Shown: positions 18,518 to 28,407, counted from the first letter of the stretch. The stretch: DNA of 64,000 nt from Streptomyces harbinensis (GCF_900116145.1 NZ_FPAB01000003.1:496184-560183), one strand, 5' to 3'. Numbers and translations are program-made. Notes: a model not told the origin generated them from the sequence alone.

Positions 18518-19051
18518 ATGAAAGTGTTCACGCGCATCTCGTTCATCTTGCTTATGGCTGCCTGTGGATGTTCCCTGGGGGGTGGAGATTATGCGCTCCC
18601 TTCTGATCTCTGCGGGATCGGAATTACTCCTGATCCGCTGAGATCCATTCTCCCGCAAGGGGGGGGAATTGAGCAAGAAAAAATCGACCCGGATACCACT
18701 GAGCCGATCGTTTACAGTTGCCGAGTTCGTATCGATCAGGATATTGCCATGGCTATCACGGTGAGGGTGTACGATCCTACGGGATTCGATCTGATGGAAT
18801 CCTATCGGGCTGCCCCAAGTGCCTATAATATCGGGTCCCCATATGAGGATGTCATAGGCGGCGAATATGCGATTCTCGACTCGGGTGGATCGCTTGTGCA
18901 GACATCATGCCCCGTGAAGAAGGATGTTGATGTTCTGGAGATCAACGTGCGCAATCATGCCGCGAGTTCGGAATCCGAAGAGGGCCGGGAGCGCATGAAG
19001 GACTTCACTGCCGCCTTCATGGACTCCGCCAAGGAGGAGTTCGGCTGCTGA
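18518..19051 (+). CDS. Putative lipoprotein of the accessory island
   Basis: 177 aa. Short basic start (MKVFTR), hydrophobic core and a lipobox-like LLMAACGC; either Cys16 or Cys18 could be lipidated. The mature part contains a cysteine pair (PSDLCGIG, YSCRVRID) and ends in Cys. It is markedly lower in GC than the housekeeping genes, suggesting transfer. As the last gene of the cluster, it may be the surface partner or immunity factor of the WXG protein; that is a guess. Confidence 0.65.
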   Translation: MKVFTRISFILLMAACGCSLGGGDYALPSDLCGIGITPDPLRSILPQGGGIEQEKIDPDTTEPIVYSCRVRIDQDIAMAITVRVYDPTGFDLMESYRAAPSAYNIGSPYEDVIGGEYAILDSGGSLVQTSCPVKKDVDVLEINVRNHAASSESEEGRERMKDFTAAFMDSAKEEFGC

Positions 19052-19287
19052 GAGCGGGCCGTCCCCGAGGGCTGTCGGCCCTCAGGTGTCCCGTGGTGTC
19101 CCGTGCCGCGTCCCCTCCGCGCACGTCGGTTGCCCGGCCTCGCGGCGCCGTGGGTCCCGCCGCAGGGGTGTGTTGGTCGGATCATGAGAACGGCTTTACC
19201 GGATGCGGACACTGCTTTGCCCGAACGATCCCTTCGCGGCGCTACCTTCGGAGAGGAGCGAAGAGTCCGTCCGAGGGGTGGAACGCC

Positions 19288-19533
19288 ATGGAAGCCCAGA
19301 TGGTGGAGAAGGCCGTATTTCTTTTGCGCGAGGCACACGTCGCGCGGGGCCGGGCCGTACAGGCGCTGGCCGAGTATTTTCCCGGAACCGCATTCGACGA
19401 CCGGCTGCGCTGTGTGCACGAGGCGTGGGACCGGGTGCATCAGGGGGCACCCGCGCTCCATTCCGTCCCGTCGCAACTGTCCGAGGCGGGCACCTTCGCC
19501 GCCGCCCACGAACGGCACGGACTGTCCGACTGA
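19288..19533 (+). CDS. Small conserved-looking protein of unknown function
   Basis: 81 aa from ATG 19288, with GAGGGG upstream. All-helical with a single Cys (LRCVHEAWDRVHQG). No recognised domain. The frame continues upstream without a credible ribosome-binding site. Followed by a strong terminator. Confidence 0.6.
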   Translation: MEAQMVEKAVFLLREAHVARGRAVQALAEYFPGTAFDDRLRCVHEAWDRVHQGAPALHSVPSQLSEAGTFAAAHERHGLSD

Positions 19534-19556
19534 AGAACGGCGGAATCGGGCGCACG

Positions 19557-19591
19557 GACGAGAGCGCACCCCGGCGGGGTGCGCTCTCGTC
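19557..19591. terminator. Strong bidirectional terminator
   Basis: A perfect 16-bp stem around a GGC loop (core GAGAGCGCACCCC / GGGGTGCGCTCTC), between the 81-aa gene (+) and the 52-aa gene (-), both of which end facing it. Confidence 0.9.
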
Positions 19592-19602
19592 GTGCTGCCG
19601 GG

Positions 19603-19761
19603 TCAGTTGTGACCGAAGCGGCGGGGCTTTCCGGAAGGGGTGGAATCGGTGCCGGTCTCGCGTATCTGCTGCTGCTCGCGTTCCATTCTGCGGCGCTCGT
19701 CCGCGGCCGAGCCGCCGCCCGAGGACCGCTGCTGATCGCGCTGCCGTTTCTTCTTGCTCAT
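19603..19761 (-). CDS. 52-aa basic, highly charged protein
   Basis: Short gene read leftward from ATG 19761, with a perfect AGGAGG 5 nt upstream. The product begins MSKKKRQRDQQRSS and has a charged helix (ADERRRMEREQQQIRE) and a tail GKPRRFGHN. Its composition suggests a nucleic-acid or ribosome-associated peptide, but no family is recognised. Support comes from the ribosome-binding site and its placement facing a terminator. Confidence 0.65.
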   Translation of the reverse strand: MSKKKRQRDQQRSSGGGSAADERRRMEREQQQIRETGTDSTPSGKPRRFGHN

Positions 19762-19959
19762 GATCGCCTCCTGGGACGGGAATCCATGGCGCGATCAGAT
19801 TCGCATGATCGTACAGAATTCGCATTTCGGTCATGACGCGTGAAGTCCCCGGTATGACCGGTTCACGTCCGACTCGCCACGCCGATGATCGAGTTCACGC
19901 TGATAACGGTGACGCGGTCGGGCAGACTCCAGAAAACGGCTCGGTGAAAGAGGTGCCAC

Positions 19960-21132
19960 GTGGATCGCTGCGTCGTCCTGGTCGATGCCGGGTATCTGCT
20001 CGGAGCCGCCGCGAGCCTGCTCGCCGGTGAACCCTCCCGCCCCCGCATCACCGTCGACCATGCCGCCCTCATCCAGGGGCTGCGAGAACGCGCCGAGGCC
20101 GACACCGGCTGCGACCTGCTGCGGATCTACTGGTTCGACGGCGCGCCCGACCGCGTCCCGCAGCCCGAACACCGGCGGCTGCGCGTCATGCCGCGCGTCA
20201 CCGTCCGGCTCGGCGCCCTCACCCGCAGCGACGGACGGTGGGCCCAGAAGGGCGTGGACGCCGCCATGCACGCCGAACTGACCGAACTGGCCCGCAACCG
20301 CGCCTGCGCCGACATCGTGCTCATCACCGGCGACGGGGACCTGCTGCCCGGTCTGGTATCGGCCAAGGAACACGGGGTCGCCGTCCATCTGTGGGCCGTC
20401 CAGGCCGCCGACGGCGACTACAACCAGTCCGAGGATCTGGTCGCCGAGGCCGACGAACGGCGGGTCCTGGACCGGGCGTGGATCACCAGGGCCGTCCGGG
20501 TGAAGGAGACCCAGCCGCAGCCGCGCCCGGAGATCGCCGCGATCCTCTCCGCGCCCCCGGCCCACGCCAAGAACGGCACCCCGGTCCCCACCGCCGCCGC
20601 CGGGCCCGCCGAACCGTGTCCCGCCGCCCCCGAGGCGGAACCGGCCGGCAAGGTGCCCACCCCCAAGGACGTGGCCTCCCTGGGCCGCCCGGCCCAGGCC
20701 CCGCCCACCTCCGCCACGCTGCGCTGGTCCTCCGACCGGGGCTGGGTGGAACGCGGCCCCGAGGAATCCCCCGAGACCGCGGCCCTGCCGATGCTCTCCC
20801 ACCTGACGACCGCGGAACAGCGCTGGGCCGACCGCGAGGAGGACATCACCGTCGTCAGCGGCGACCCCTTCGAGGTCGGCCAGGTCTTCGCCCGGCGCTG
20901 GGCCGACCGGATCGGCGGCCCCACCCCGCTCGCCCAGCTGTCGACGCTCTCGGCCGACTACCCGCGCATCCCGCACCGCATCGACGGCGAACTGCTGCGG
21001 TACGCCGCCCGCTTCGGGCTGCTGGCGCACAAGGACGACCAGATCGACGAACGCGACCGGTACGCGATCCGGGCCGGCTTCTGGCGGGAGATCGACGAGC
21101 GCACCGAGACGGTGCGCACCGGCGCCGAATAA
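19960..21132 (+). CDS. NYN-domain (PIN-like) protein
   Basis: 390 aa. N-terminal NYN/PIN-like nuclease fold: VVLVDAGYLLGA (first Asp), RIYWFDGAP, the KGVD block and VLITGDGDLLPGL with further acidic residues expected to bind metal. Residues 195-290 are a Pro/Ala-rich linker; the C-terminal 100 residues (FEVGQVFARRWADRIGG ...) form an OST/HTH-like helical domain. A single-stranded RNA nuclease role is inferred from the family. GTG start preceded by GAAAGAGG. Confidence 0.82.
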   Translation: MDRCVVLVDAGYLLGAAASLLAGEPSRPRITVDHAALIQGLRERAEADTGCDLLRIYWFDGAPDRVPQPEHRRLRVMPRVTVRLGALTRSDGRWAQKGVDAAMHAELTELARNRACADIVLITGDGDLLPGLVSAKEHGVAVHLWAVQAADGDYNQSEDLVAEADERRVLDRAWITRAVRVKETQPQPRPEIAAILSAPPAHAKNGTPVPTAAAGPAEPCPAAPEAEPAGKVPTPKDVASLGRPAQAPPTSATLRWSSDRGWVERGPEESPETAALPMLSHLTTAEQRWADREEDITVVSGDPFEVGQVFARRWADRIGGPTPLAQLSTLSADYPRIPHRIDGELLRYAARFGLLAHKDDQIDERDRYAIRAGFWREIDERTETVRTGAE

Positions 21133-21178
21133 GGCCCCGGCTCCCGGCGCCGCGCGGGCGCCGCGTAGGGTCGGGGCT

Positions 21179-22231
21179 GTGGGCCCCATTACCGCATGGG
21201 CCGGGCAATCGAGGCCCGGCGCGCAGCAGACAGCAGCGGGCAGCGGTGATGCCGCCACCGCGCTCTCGGTGCGTGGGCTCGTCAAGACCTATCCCGCACC
21301 GCGCGGCCGGCGCCGGCGCAGTACCGGCGCCCCCGTCCTCGCCAGCGACGGCGTCGACATCGAGGTGGCGGCCGGCGAGATCTTCGGCCTGCTCGGCCCC
21401 AACGGCGCGGGCAAGACCACCCTGGTACGGCAGCTGACCGGATTGCTGCGGCCCGACCGCGGCAGCATCGACCTGCTCGGCCACGACCTGGTGCGGCACC
21501 CGCGCCGGGCGGCCCGGCTGCTGGCGTACCTGGGGCAGGAGTCCGGCGCGCTGGACGAGCTGACCGTGGCGCTCGCCGCCGAGACGACCGGCCGGCTGCG
21601 CGGCCTGGAACCGGCCGCGGCCCGGCGGGAGCGCGACGCCGTCCTCGACGAACTGGGCCTGGGGCCGCTGGCCGGCCGGCCGCTGAAGCAGCTGTCCGGC
21701 GGGCAGCGCCGGCTCGCCTGCGTGGCCACCGCCCTGGTGGCGGGGCGCCCGGTCCTGGTGCTCGACGAGCCGACCACCGGCATGGACCCGGTGGCGCGGC
21801 GCGCCGTGTGGGCCGCGATCGATCGGCGGCGCGCCGAACACGGCACCACGGTCGTCCTGGTGACGCACAACGTGATCGAGGCGGAGACCGTCCTGGACCG
21901 GGTGGCGGTGCTGGAGACGGGCCGGGTCATCGCCTGCGACACGCCCGGCGGCCTCAAGGCGCTGGTCGGCGACGAGGTACGGCTCGACCTGGTGTGGCGC
22001 GACGAGGCCCCGCTGTGGCTGCCCGCCGTCGCCGCGCTGCGGCCCGGGGCCGTGGAGGCGGGGCGCCGCTGGACGCTGCGGCTGCCGCCGGAGCGGGCGC
22101 GGGCGGCGGTCACCGAGGTGACCACGGGGCCGGCGTTCGCCGCCCTCGACGACTTCACGCTGGCCACCCCGACCCTGGAGGACGTCTACCTGGCCCTGGG
22201 CGGCCAGGGGGAGGGGCTGGTACGGGCGTGA
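21179..22231 (+). CDS. ABC transporter ATP-binding protein (ABC-2 type)
   Basis: 350 aa. Walker A GPNGAGKTT, Q-loop GQES, signature LSGGQRR, Walker B VLVLDEP and H-loop THN are all present. The C-terminal 90 residues match the extension seen in DrrA-type drug or lipid exporters. GTGA overlap with the permease gene shows coupled translation. Substrate unknown. Confidence 0.9.
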   Translation: MGPITAWAGQSRPGAQQTAAGSGDAATALSVRGLVKTYPAPRGRRRRSTGAPVLASDGVDIEVAAGEIFGLLGPNGAGKTTLVRQLTGLLRPDRGSIDLLGHDLVRHPRRAARLLAYLGQESGALDELTVALAAETTGRLRGLEPAAARRERDAVLDELGLGPLAGRPLKQLSGGQRRLACVATALVAGRPVLVLDEPTTGMDPVARRAVWAAIDRRRAEHGTTVVLVTHNVIEAETVLDRVAVLETGRVIACDTPGGLKALVGDEVRLDLVWRDEAPLWLPAVAALRPGAVEAGRRWTLRLPPERARAAVTEVTTGPAFAALDDFTLATPTLEDVYLALGGQGEGLVRA

Positions 22232-23010
22232 GCGCCGTTCCCCATCCGCTCGCTCCCGCCGTGCGGGTGTGGCCCGCGCTGCGGGCCGTCTATGTCGCGC
22301 AGCTGTCGCGGGCCCGGGTGGCCCGCATCCCGCTGCTGTTCGTGGCGACGTTCCAGTCGATCGGGATCATGGTCCTGATGCGCGGCGTCGTGGACGGCGG
22401 CAGCGGGGACGAGGCCCGCGCGGTGGTCGCCGGCTCCGCCGTCCTGGTGGTGGCGTTCGTCGCGCTCAATCTGCTGGCGCAGTACTTCGGGCAGCTGCGG
22501 GCCGGCGGCGGCATCGACCACTACGCGACGCTGCCGGTGCCGGCCGCCGCCGTGGCGCTGGGGACGGCGGCGGCCTACGCCTCGTTCACGGTGCCCGGAG
22601 TGATCGTGACGGCCGTGTCCGGGGCGCTGCTGTACCAGCTGCCGCTCGGCGGGCTGTGGGTGCTGCTGGCGGTCATCCCGCTGGCCGGGGCCGCCCTGGC
22701 CGGCCTCGGCGCGGCGCTCGGACTGCTGGCGCCCCGCGCGGAGCTGGCCACCCTGTGCGGGCAGCTGGGCATGTCGGCGGCGCTGCTGCTGGGCGTGCTG
22801 CCGGCCGCCCGGCTGCCCGAGCCGGTGCGCTGGCTGCGGGAGCTGCTGCCGTCCACCTACGGGGTGGAGGCGCTGGCCGAGGTGCTGCGGCCCGGCCCCG
22901 ACTGGGGCGTGGTGCTGGTGAACCTCGCGGTCTGCGCCGGGGTCGGGGTGCTGGCGCTGGCGCTGGCCACCTGGGCGTACCGGCGGGCCGCGGTGAGCCG
23001 CCCGGCCTGA
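22228..23010 (+). CDS. ABC-2 type transporter permease
   Basis: 260 aa from GTG 22228 overlapping the ATPase stop. Six hydrophobic segments, for example VIVTAVSGALLYQL, GLWVLLAVIPLAGAALAG and LALALATWAYRRAA, typical of the DrrB/ABC2_membrane family. Works with the preceding ATPase as an exporter. Confidence 0.87.
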   Translation: MSAVPHPLAPAVRVWPALRAVYVAQLSRARVARIPLLFVATFQSIGIMVLMRGVVDGGSGDEARAVVAGSAVLVVAFVALNLLAQYFGQLRAGGGIDHYATLPVPAAAVALGTAAAYASFTVPGVIVTAVSGALLYQLPLGGLWVLLAVIPLAGAALAGLGAALGLLAPRAELATLCGQLGMSAALLLGVLPAARLPEPVRWLRELLPSTYGVEALAEVLRPGPDWGVVLVNLAVCAGVGVLALALATWAYRRAAVSRPA

Positions 23011-23096
23011 CCCGGAGCCGTACGGACGATCCGTTCATACGCCCGAACGGTCGTCCCCGCGCCCGAACACGTGGCCGGAGCTGGCAGGATGTGGGG

Positions 23097-23735
23097 GTGA
23101 TCGCGCCCCAGCCCTCCGAGGACCACCGCACGCCCGGCACGGGCGGCGGCCATGACCCCTGGTCGGTTCCCGCCCCGCCCCCGCCGGCGCGGACGAGCCC
23201 GCAGTGGGGACGGGAGATACGCACCGCCCTGCTGGTCGGGCTGCCCGTCGCCGTACTGGCCGGGCTCGCGCTCGGCGCGCTGTGGCCGGTGCTGGCGCCC
23301 CGCGTCCCGGTGGTCTCCAACGGCCGCGCCGTCATGCTCCAGAACTCCGAGGGCCAGCAGGCCATCGCCATCGACGGCACCTTCCTGCTCACCGGGCTCG
23401 CGGTCGGCGTCCTCGCCGGGGCCCTGGTCTTCTGGCTGCGCCGCCGCCGGGGCGGGATCGCCGAGGTGCTGGGGCTCGCCGCCGGCGCCGTGGCCGGGGC
23501 CTTCCTCGCCTGGCGCGTCGGTATCTGGCTCGGGCCCGAGGAGGACCTGGTCGCGCACGCGCGCCGGGTGGGGGAGGGCGTCGTCTTCGACGCGCCGCTG
23601 AAGCTGGAGGCCAAGGGCGTCCTGGCCGGGCTCCCGTTCGGCGCGGTCGGCGCGCATCTGCTGTGCACCGCGCTGTGGGGACCGCGCACCCCGCTGCCCG
23701 CCCCGGGGCGGGAGTTCCCGCGCTGGAAGGGGTGA
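23097..23735 (+). CDS. DUF2567-like membrane protein
   Basis: 212 aa from GTG 23097. A Pro-rich N-terminus is followed by about four membrane segments (TALLVGLPVAVLAGLALGAL, GLAVGVLAGALVFWL, LGLAAGAVAGAFLAW and a C-terminal one). A conserved-looking loop reads APRVPVVSNGRAVMLQNSEGQ. It resembles the actinobacterial DUF2567 family; function unknown. Confidence 0.7.
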   Translation: MIAPQPSEDHRTPGTGGGHDPWSVPAPPPPARTSPQWGREIRTALLVGLPVAVLAGLALGALWPVLAPRVPVVSNGRAVMLQNSEGQQAIAIDGTFLLTGLAVGVLAGALVFWLRRRRGGIAEVLGLAAGAVAGAFLAWRVGIWLGPEEDLVAHARRVGEGVVFDAPLKLEAKGVLAGLPFGAVGAHLLCTALWGPRTPLPAPGREFPRWKG

Positions 23736-23759
23736 GGGCCGGCCCGGCCCGTCCGTTCC

Positions 23760-24263
23760 TCAGTCCCTGCCGATCGGCGCCGTCACCGCCGAGGTGAGCG
23801 CCACCAGATCGGCCGGCGCCAGCTCGATCTCCAGCCCCCGGCGGCCCGCCGAGACGAAGACCGTGCCGTGGTCCGCCGCCGAGGCGTCCAGCACGGTGCG
23901 CAGCCGCTTGCGCTGCCCCAGCGGCGAGATCCCGCCCCGTACATAGCCGGTCGTACGCTCGGCCGCCGCCGGATCGGCCATCACCGCGCGCTTGCCGCCC
24001 ACCGCCGCCGCCAGCGCCTTCAGATCCAGCGAACCGGCCACCGGCACCACGGCCACCGTGAGGGTGCCGTCCACCTCGGCGACCAGCGTCTTGAACACCC
24101 GGCGCGGATCGTTGCCCAGTGCCGAGGCCGCCTCCTCGCCGAAGGACGCCACCCCGGGATCGTGGTCGTAGGCGTGCAGCGTGAACCGCACCCCCGCCGC
24201 GCTCGCCGCCACCGTCGCCGGGGTGCCGCCCGCCCCGCCGCCCTGCCGCTTCTTCTTCGCCAC
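23760..24263 (-). CDS. ybaK: YbaK/EbsC-type Cys-tRNA(Pro) deacylase
   Basis: 167 aa with a basic start (MAKKKRQGG). YbaK family blocks: FKTLVAEVDG containing the conserved Lys, VMADPAAAERTTGYVRGGISPLGQ with the GGISP loop, and a C-terminal GLEIELAPADLV. It should hydrolyse mischarged Cys-tRNA(Pro). Convergent with the DUF2567-like gene. Confidence 0.9.
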   Translation of the reverse strand: MAKKKRQGGGAGGTPATVAASAAGVRFTLHAYDHDPGVASFGEEAASALGNDPRRVFKTLVAEVDGTLTVAVVPVAGSLDLKALAAAVGGKRAVMADPAAAERTTGYVRGGISPLGQRKRLRTVLDASAADHGTVFVSAGRRGLEIELAPADLVALTSAVTAPIGRD

Positions 24264-24278
24264 CGTCGCCCCGTCCGC

Positions 24279-25067
24279 TCAGTTCAGGCTGGTCGGGCGC
24301 AGCGTGTACTCGGCGCCCGGGACCGAGGGGAGCCTACTGATCAGGGTGGTCTCCCGGCGCAGGATTTTCAGCTCCTCGGCCAGCCGGGTCGCGGTGTCCC
24401 GGGCCTGGAGCAGCCGCTGCTTGTCCGCCGTGTACATCACGGTGGCCGCCGCCACCAGGTACGACACCACGGAGGGGTCGTCCGGCAGCTCCTGGCCCGA
24501 GGCCAGCGTCCGCTCGTTCGCCCCGGCCAGCTCCTTCTGGTAGCCGCGGAACGCCCGCAGCACCCCCGAGGCCAGCGCCCCCGCGCCCTCCCCGGGCTCC
24601 TCCGGCAGCGTCTCCACCTCCGCCGTCAGATAGGGACCGCCGCTCTCCACCGACAGCAGCCGGAACCGGGTGGTTCCGGTGGCCAGCACCTCGTACCCGT
24701 CCACCGCCGCGCCCGGCTCGCCCTCCTCGGCGAGCACCGCGGCGGCCGAGGAGGCGCGCGGCCGGATGGTGGAGGCGTCCGCGATGCAGCCGACCGGGTG
24801 AAAGGACTCCATCGGGTCGGCGGCGAACCCGGCCGCCGGCCCCGCCTCGGGCAGTTCGGTGGGGTCGGGGAGGCCGACGGCGCTGGGCGCCACCTCGTGC
24901 CCGTCCCTGATCGCGACCACCCCGAACGGGCGTGGTCCGTCCTCGGGGAGGTCCAGCAGATCCCGCATCAGTGCCCGGTAGCGCGCCTCGAAGACGTTCA
25001 GCGGCAGCACGAGCCCGGGGAAGAGCACGGTGTTGAGCGGAAAGAGGGGCAGGCGCGTGGTCGTCAC
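24279..25067 (-). CDS. LON substrate-binding (N-terminal-like) domain protein
   Basis: 262 aa from GTG 25067 (VTTTRLPLFPLNTVLFPG). It matches the PUA-like LON N-domain alone (LPLNVFEARYRALMRDLL, FGVVAIRDG, VGCIADAS), with a C-terminal helical bundle and neither AAA nor protease domain. Function as a degradation adaptor or regulator is unproved. Divergent from hisD, 115 bp apart. Confidence 0.85.
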   Translation of the reverse strand: MTTTRLPLFPLNTVLFPGLVLPLNVFEARYRALMRDLLDLPEDGPRPFGVVAIRDGHEVAPSAVGLPDPTELPEAGPAAGFAADPMESFHPVGCIADASTIRPRASSAAAVLAEEGEPGAAVDGYEVLATGTTRFRLLSVESGGPYLTAEVETLPEEPGEGAGALASGVLRAFRGYQKELAGANERTLASGQELPDDPSVVSYLVAAATVMYTADKQRLLQARDTATRLAEELKILRRETTLISRLPSVPGAEYTLRPTSLN

Positions 25068-25182
25068 GACCGGCCAGCCTACTGGCTGTGTGCGCCCCTG
25101 TGACGGTGGGTCGCCGCTGCCCCCGGGACCGTATGGTGAAACGCCCGATCGCCCGGTCACGGCCGTCTGAGAGACTGGACCC

Positions 25183-26505
25183 GTGCTGAACCGAATCGAT
25201 CTGCGCGATGCGCCCTCGTCGCAGGGTGTGATCGACCGTGACCTGCTGCCCCGCGCCGAACTCGACGTCGAGGCCGCCCTGGAGAAGGTGCGGCCCATCT
25301 GCGAGGACGTGCGCCATCGCGGCACGGCGGCGCTGATCGAGTACGCGCGGCGTTTCGACCGGGTGGAGATCGAACGGGTCCGGGTGCCGGTGGCGGACAT
25401 CCGCGCGGCCCTCGACACCCTCGACCCGGCGGTGCGGGCGGCCCTTCAGGAGTCGATCCGGCGGGCCCGGCTGGTCCACCGCGACCAGCGGCGTACCGAC
25501 TCCACCGTCCGCGTCGTGCCCGGTGGCACCGTCACCGAGCGCTGGGTGCCGGTGGAGCGGGTCGGGCTGTACGTGCCCGGCGGGCAGGCGGTGTACCCGT
25601 CCTCCGTGGTGATGAACGTGGTGCCCGCGCAGGAGGCGGGCGTCGGCTCGCTGGCCCTCTCCTCGCCGCCGCAGCGCGAGCACGGCGGACTGCCGCACCC
25701 CACCATCCTGGCGGCCTGCGCGCTGCTCGGGGTGGACGAGGTGTACGCGGCGGGCGGCGCGCAGGCGATCGCCATGTTCGCCTACGGCACCGACGAGTGC
25801 CGCCCGGCGCAGCTGGTGACCGGCCCCGGCAACGTCTACGTGGCCGCCGCCAAGCGGCTCCTCAAGGGCCGGATCGGCATCGACGCCGAGGCGGGGCCCA
25901 CCGAGATCGCGATCCTCGCGGACGACGGCGCCGAGCCGCGGCACGTCGCGGCCGACCTGATCAGCCAGGCCGAGCACGACGAACTGGCCGCCGCCGTCCT
26001 GGTGACCGACTCGCCGCGGCTCGCGGCGGCGGTCGAGGCCGAGGTACGGACCCAGGTCGCGGCCACCAAGCACCAGGAGCGGGTGACGGCGGCGCTCACC
26101 GGGCGCCAGTCCGGCATCGTGCTGGTGGACGACATCGAGCACGGCCTCGCGGTCGTCGACGCCTACGCGGCCGAGCACCTGGAGATCCTCACCCGGGACG
26201 CGGCCACCGTCGCCGCCCGGGTGCGCAACGCGGGCGCGGTGTTCGTCGGCCCGTACGCGCCGGTCTCGCTCGGCGACTACGCGGCCGGCTCCAACCACGT
26301 ACTGCCCACCGGCGGCTGCGCCTGCCACTCCTCGGGCCTGTCCGTGCAGTCCTTCCTGCGCGGCATCCACGTGGTGGACTACGACCGCGCGGCGCTGGCC
26401 GAGGTGGCCGGGCACGTGGTCACCCTCGCCGAGGCGGAGGATCTGCCGGCGCACGGTGCGGCCGTGAAGGCCAGGTTCGACTGGAAGGTCCCGGACAGCA
26501 AGTGA
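25183..26505 (+). CDS. hisD: Histidinol dehydrogenase
   Basis: 440 aa. Two-step NAD+-dependent oxidation of L-histidinol to histidine. Landmarks: [43 protein letters not shown] near the zinc and catalytic His/Glu residues, and [20 protein letters not shown] start. First gene of the his operon; its stop overlaps hisC (GTGA). Confidence 0.97.
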   Translation: MLNRIDLRDAPSSQGVIDRDLLPRAELDVEAALEKVRPICEDVRHRGTAALIEYARRFDRVEIERVRVPVADIRAALDTLDPAVRAALQESIRRARLVHRDQRRTDSTVRVVPGGTVTERWVPVERVGLYVPGGQAVYPSSVVMNVVPAQEAGVGSLALSSPPQREHGGLPHPTILAACALLGVDEVYAAGGAQAIAMFAYGTDECRPAQLVTGPGNVYVAAAKRLLKGRIGIDAEAGPTEIAILADDGAEPRHVAADLISQAEHDELAAAVLVTDSPRLAAAVEAEVRTQVAATKHQERVTAALTGRQSGIVLVDDIEHGLAVVDAYAAEHLEILTRDAATVAARVRNAGAVFVGPYAPVSLGDYAAGSNHVLPTGGCACHSSGLSVQSFLRGIHVVDYDRAALAEVAGHVVTLAEAEDLPAHGAAVKARFDWKVPDSK

Positions 26506-27659
26506 CCCGCACCACCCGTATCGACGACCTGCCGCTGCGCGACGAGCTGCGCGGCAAGAGCCCCTACGGCGCACCGCAGCTCGATGTGCCGGTGCGGCTG
26601 AACACCAACGAGAACCCGTACCCGCTGCCCGAGGAGCTGGTGCGCCGCATCGCGGAGCGCGTCTCCGACGCGGCGCGCGGCCTCAACCGCTACCCGGACC
26701 GGGACGCGGTGGGGCTGCGTACCGCGCTGGCCGGCTATCTGACCGAGACCACCGGCCACCGGGTCGGGCCGACCCAGGTGTGGGCGGCCAACGGCTCGAA
26801 CGAGATCCTCCAGCAGCTGCTCCAGGCGTTCGGCGGCCCCGGGCGTACCGCGCTCGGCTTCGACCCCTCGTACTCGATGCACGCGCTGATCGCGCGCGGC
26901 ACCGGCACCGGGTGGATCTCCGGCGGCCGGGACGCGCACGACTTCACCATCGACGAGCCGGCGGCGGTGGACTTCATCACCGAGCAGCGGCCCGATGTGC
27001 TGTTCATCTGCTCACCGAACAATCCGACCGGCACGGCGGTGGCACCGGAGACCGTCCGGGCGCTGTACGACGCGGCCCAGGCGGCGGCGAAGGGCCGGCA
27101 CGGCGCGCTGGTGGTGGTGGACGAGGCGTACGCGGAGTTCAGCCACCGGCCCTCGCTGCTGCCGATGATCGAGGGCCGGCCGAACCTCGTCATCTCCCGC
27201 ACCATGTCCAAGGCGTTCGGGGCGGCCGGGCTGCGGCTCGGCTACCTCGCCGCCGACCCGGCGCTGGTGGACGCGGTGCAGCTGGTCCGGCTGCCGTACC
27301 ACCTCTCCGCCGTCACCCAGGCCACGGCGCACGCCGCGCTGGAGTTCTCGCAGACGCTGCTCGGCTACGTCGAGGAGCTGAAGTCCGAGCGCGACCGGCT
27401 GGTGCGCGAACTGCGCGCGATGGACCTGGAGGTGACCGACTCGGACGCCAACTTCGTCCAGTTCGGCCGCTTCGCCGATCCGCACGCCTTCTGGGAGAAG
27501 GTGCTGGAGCACGGCGTCCTCATCCGGGACAACGGAGTACCGGGACGGCTGCGGGTCAGCGTCGGCACCCGCGCCGAGAACGACACGTTCCTGGATGCGG
27601 TACGCGCCGCGCTCAAGGACACCCACGAAGCAGCACCAGAGAGCGAGGAACGCCCATGA
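26502..27659 (+). CDS. hisC: Histidinol-phosphate aminotransferase
   Basis: 385 aa from GTG 26502. Class I PLP fold: [41 protein letters not shown] and [17 protein letters not shown] with the PLP lysine. Converts imidazole acetol phosphate to histidinol phosphate. Overlaps both neighbours by 4 nt. Confidence 0.96.
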   Translation: MTRTTRIDDLPLRDELRGKSPYGAPQLDVPVRLNTNENPYPLPEELVRRIAERVSDAARGLNRYPDRDAVGLRTALAGYLTETTGHRVGPTQVWAANGSNEILQQLLQAFGGPGRTALGFDPSYSMHALIARGTGTGWISGGRDAHDFTIDEPAAVDFITEQRPDVLFICSPNNPTGTAVAPETVRALYDAAQAAAKGRHGALVVVDEAYAEFSHRPSLLPMIEGRPNLVISRTMSKAFGAAGLRLGYLAADPALVDAVQLVRLPYHLSAVTQATAHAALEFSQTLLGYVEELKSERDRLVRELRAMDLEVTDSDANFVQFGRFADPHAFWEKVLEHGVLIRDNGVPGRLRVSVGTRAENDTFLDAVRAALKDTHEAAPESEERP

Positions 27660-28246
27660 GCCGCGTGGGGCGGGTGGCACGGACCACTAAGGAGACCTCG
27701 GTGGTCGTCGAGATCGACCTCGACGGCACCGGGCAGGTCGATGTGTCGACCGGGGTCGGCTTCTACGACCACATGCTCGACCAGCTGGGCCGGCACGGCC
27801 TGTTCGACCTCACGGTCAAGACCGAGGGCGATCTGCACATCGACACCCACCACACGATCGAGGACACCGCGCTCGCGCTCGGCGCGGCGTTCCGGCAGGC
27901 GCTCGGCGACAAGGTGGGCATCGTCCGCTTCGCCAACGCCTCGGTGCCGCTGGACGAGTCGCTGGCGCAGGTGACGGTGGACCTGTCCGGGCGCCCGTAT
28001 CTGGTGCACACCGAGCCGGAGGGCATGGCGCCGATGATCGGGTCGTACGACACGACGATGACCCGGCACATCCTGGAGTCGTTCGTGGCCCAGGCGCAGA
28101 TCGCGCTGCACGTGCACGTGCCCTACGGGCGCAACGCGCACCACATCGTGGAGTGCCAGTTCAAGGCGCTGGCGCGGGCGCTGCGCTACGCCAGCGAGAT
28201 CGACCCGCGGCAGACCGGCATCCCCTCGACGAAGGGCGCGCTGTGA
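27656..28246 (+). CDS. hisB: Imidazoleglycerol-phosphate dehydratase
   Basis: 196 aa monofunctional HisB. Metal-binding motifs [14 protein letters not shown] and [16 protein letters not shown]. It lacks the histidinol-phosphatase domain found in enterobacterial HisB, so that step must be encoded elsewhere. Overlaps hisC (ATGA) and the following small gene. Confidence 0.96.
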   Translation: MSRVGRVARTTKETSVVVEIDLDGTGQVDVSTGVGFYDHMLDQLGRHGLFDLTVKTEGDLHIDTHHTIEDTALALGAAFRQALGDKVGIVRFANASVPLDESLAQVTVDLSGRPYLVHTEPEGMAPMIGSYDTTMTRHILESFVAQAQIALHVHVPYGRNAHHIVECQFKALARALRYASEIDPRQTGIPSTKGAL

Positions 28247-28407
28247 CCTGGGCCTCCACGCTGCTCTTCGCGGGCGGGCTCTTCCTGGGCGGCGGCACGT
28301 TCTCCTTCATCCAGCAGAAGATGCCGCGCGGCGTCACCCTCCTGCTCGCCCTGGGCGCGCTGATGTGCGTGCTGGCCGGGGTCGCGCTGCTGGAGGTGTG
28401 GGAGTGA
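28243..28407 (+). CDS. 54-aa two-helix membrane protein inside the his operon
   Basis: Starts at GTG 28243 overlapping the hisB stop and ends overlapping the hisH GTG (28404). The sequence is two hydrophobic helices ([16 protein letters not shown] and [18 protein letters not shown]) joined by a QQKMPRG turn. The two 4-nt overlaps argue that it is translated. No known function in histidine synthesis. Confidence 0.8.
   Translation: MTWASTLLFAGGLFLGGGTFSFIQQKMPRGVTLLLALGALMCVLAGVALLEVWE

Noticed and set aside
11187..19051. Complete type VII secretion system
   Set aside because: No EccB, EccC, EccD or EccE gene was found in the window; only cargo-like and protease genes are present.
11187..19051. 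Integrative element or prophage
   Set aside because: No integrase, tRNA or att-like direct repeats were seen at the edges.
19600..19834. Plus-strand frames across the 52-aa gene
   Set aside because: They lack ribosome-binding sites and run through the terminator; the minus-strand frame has a perfect AGGAGG.
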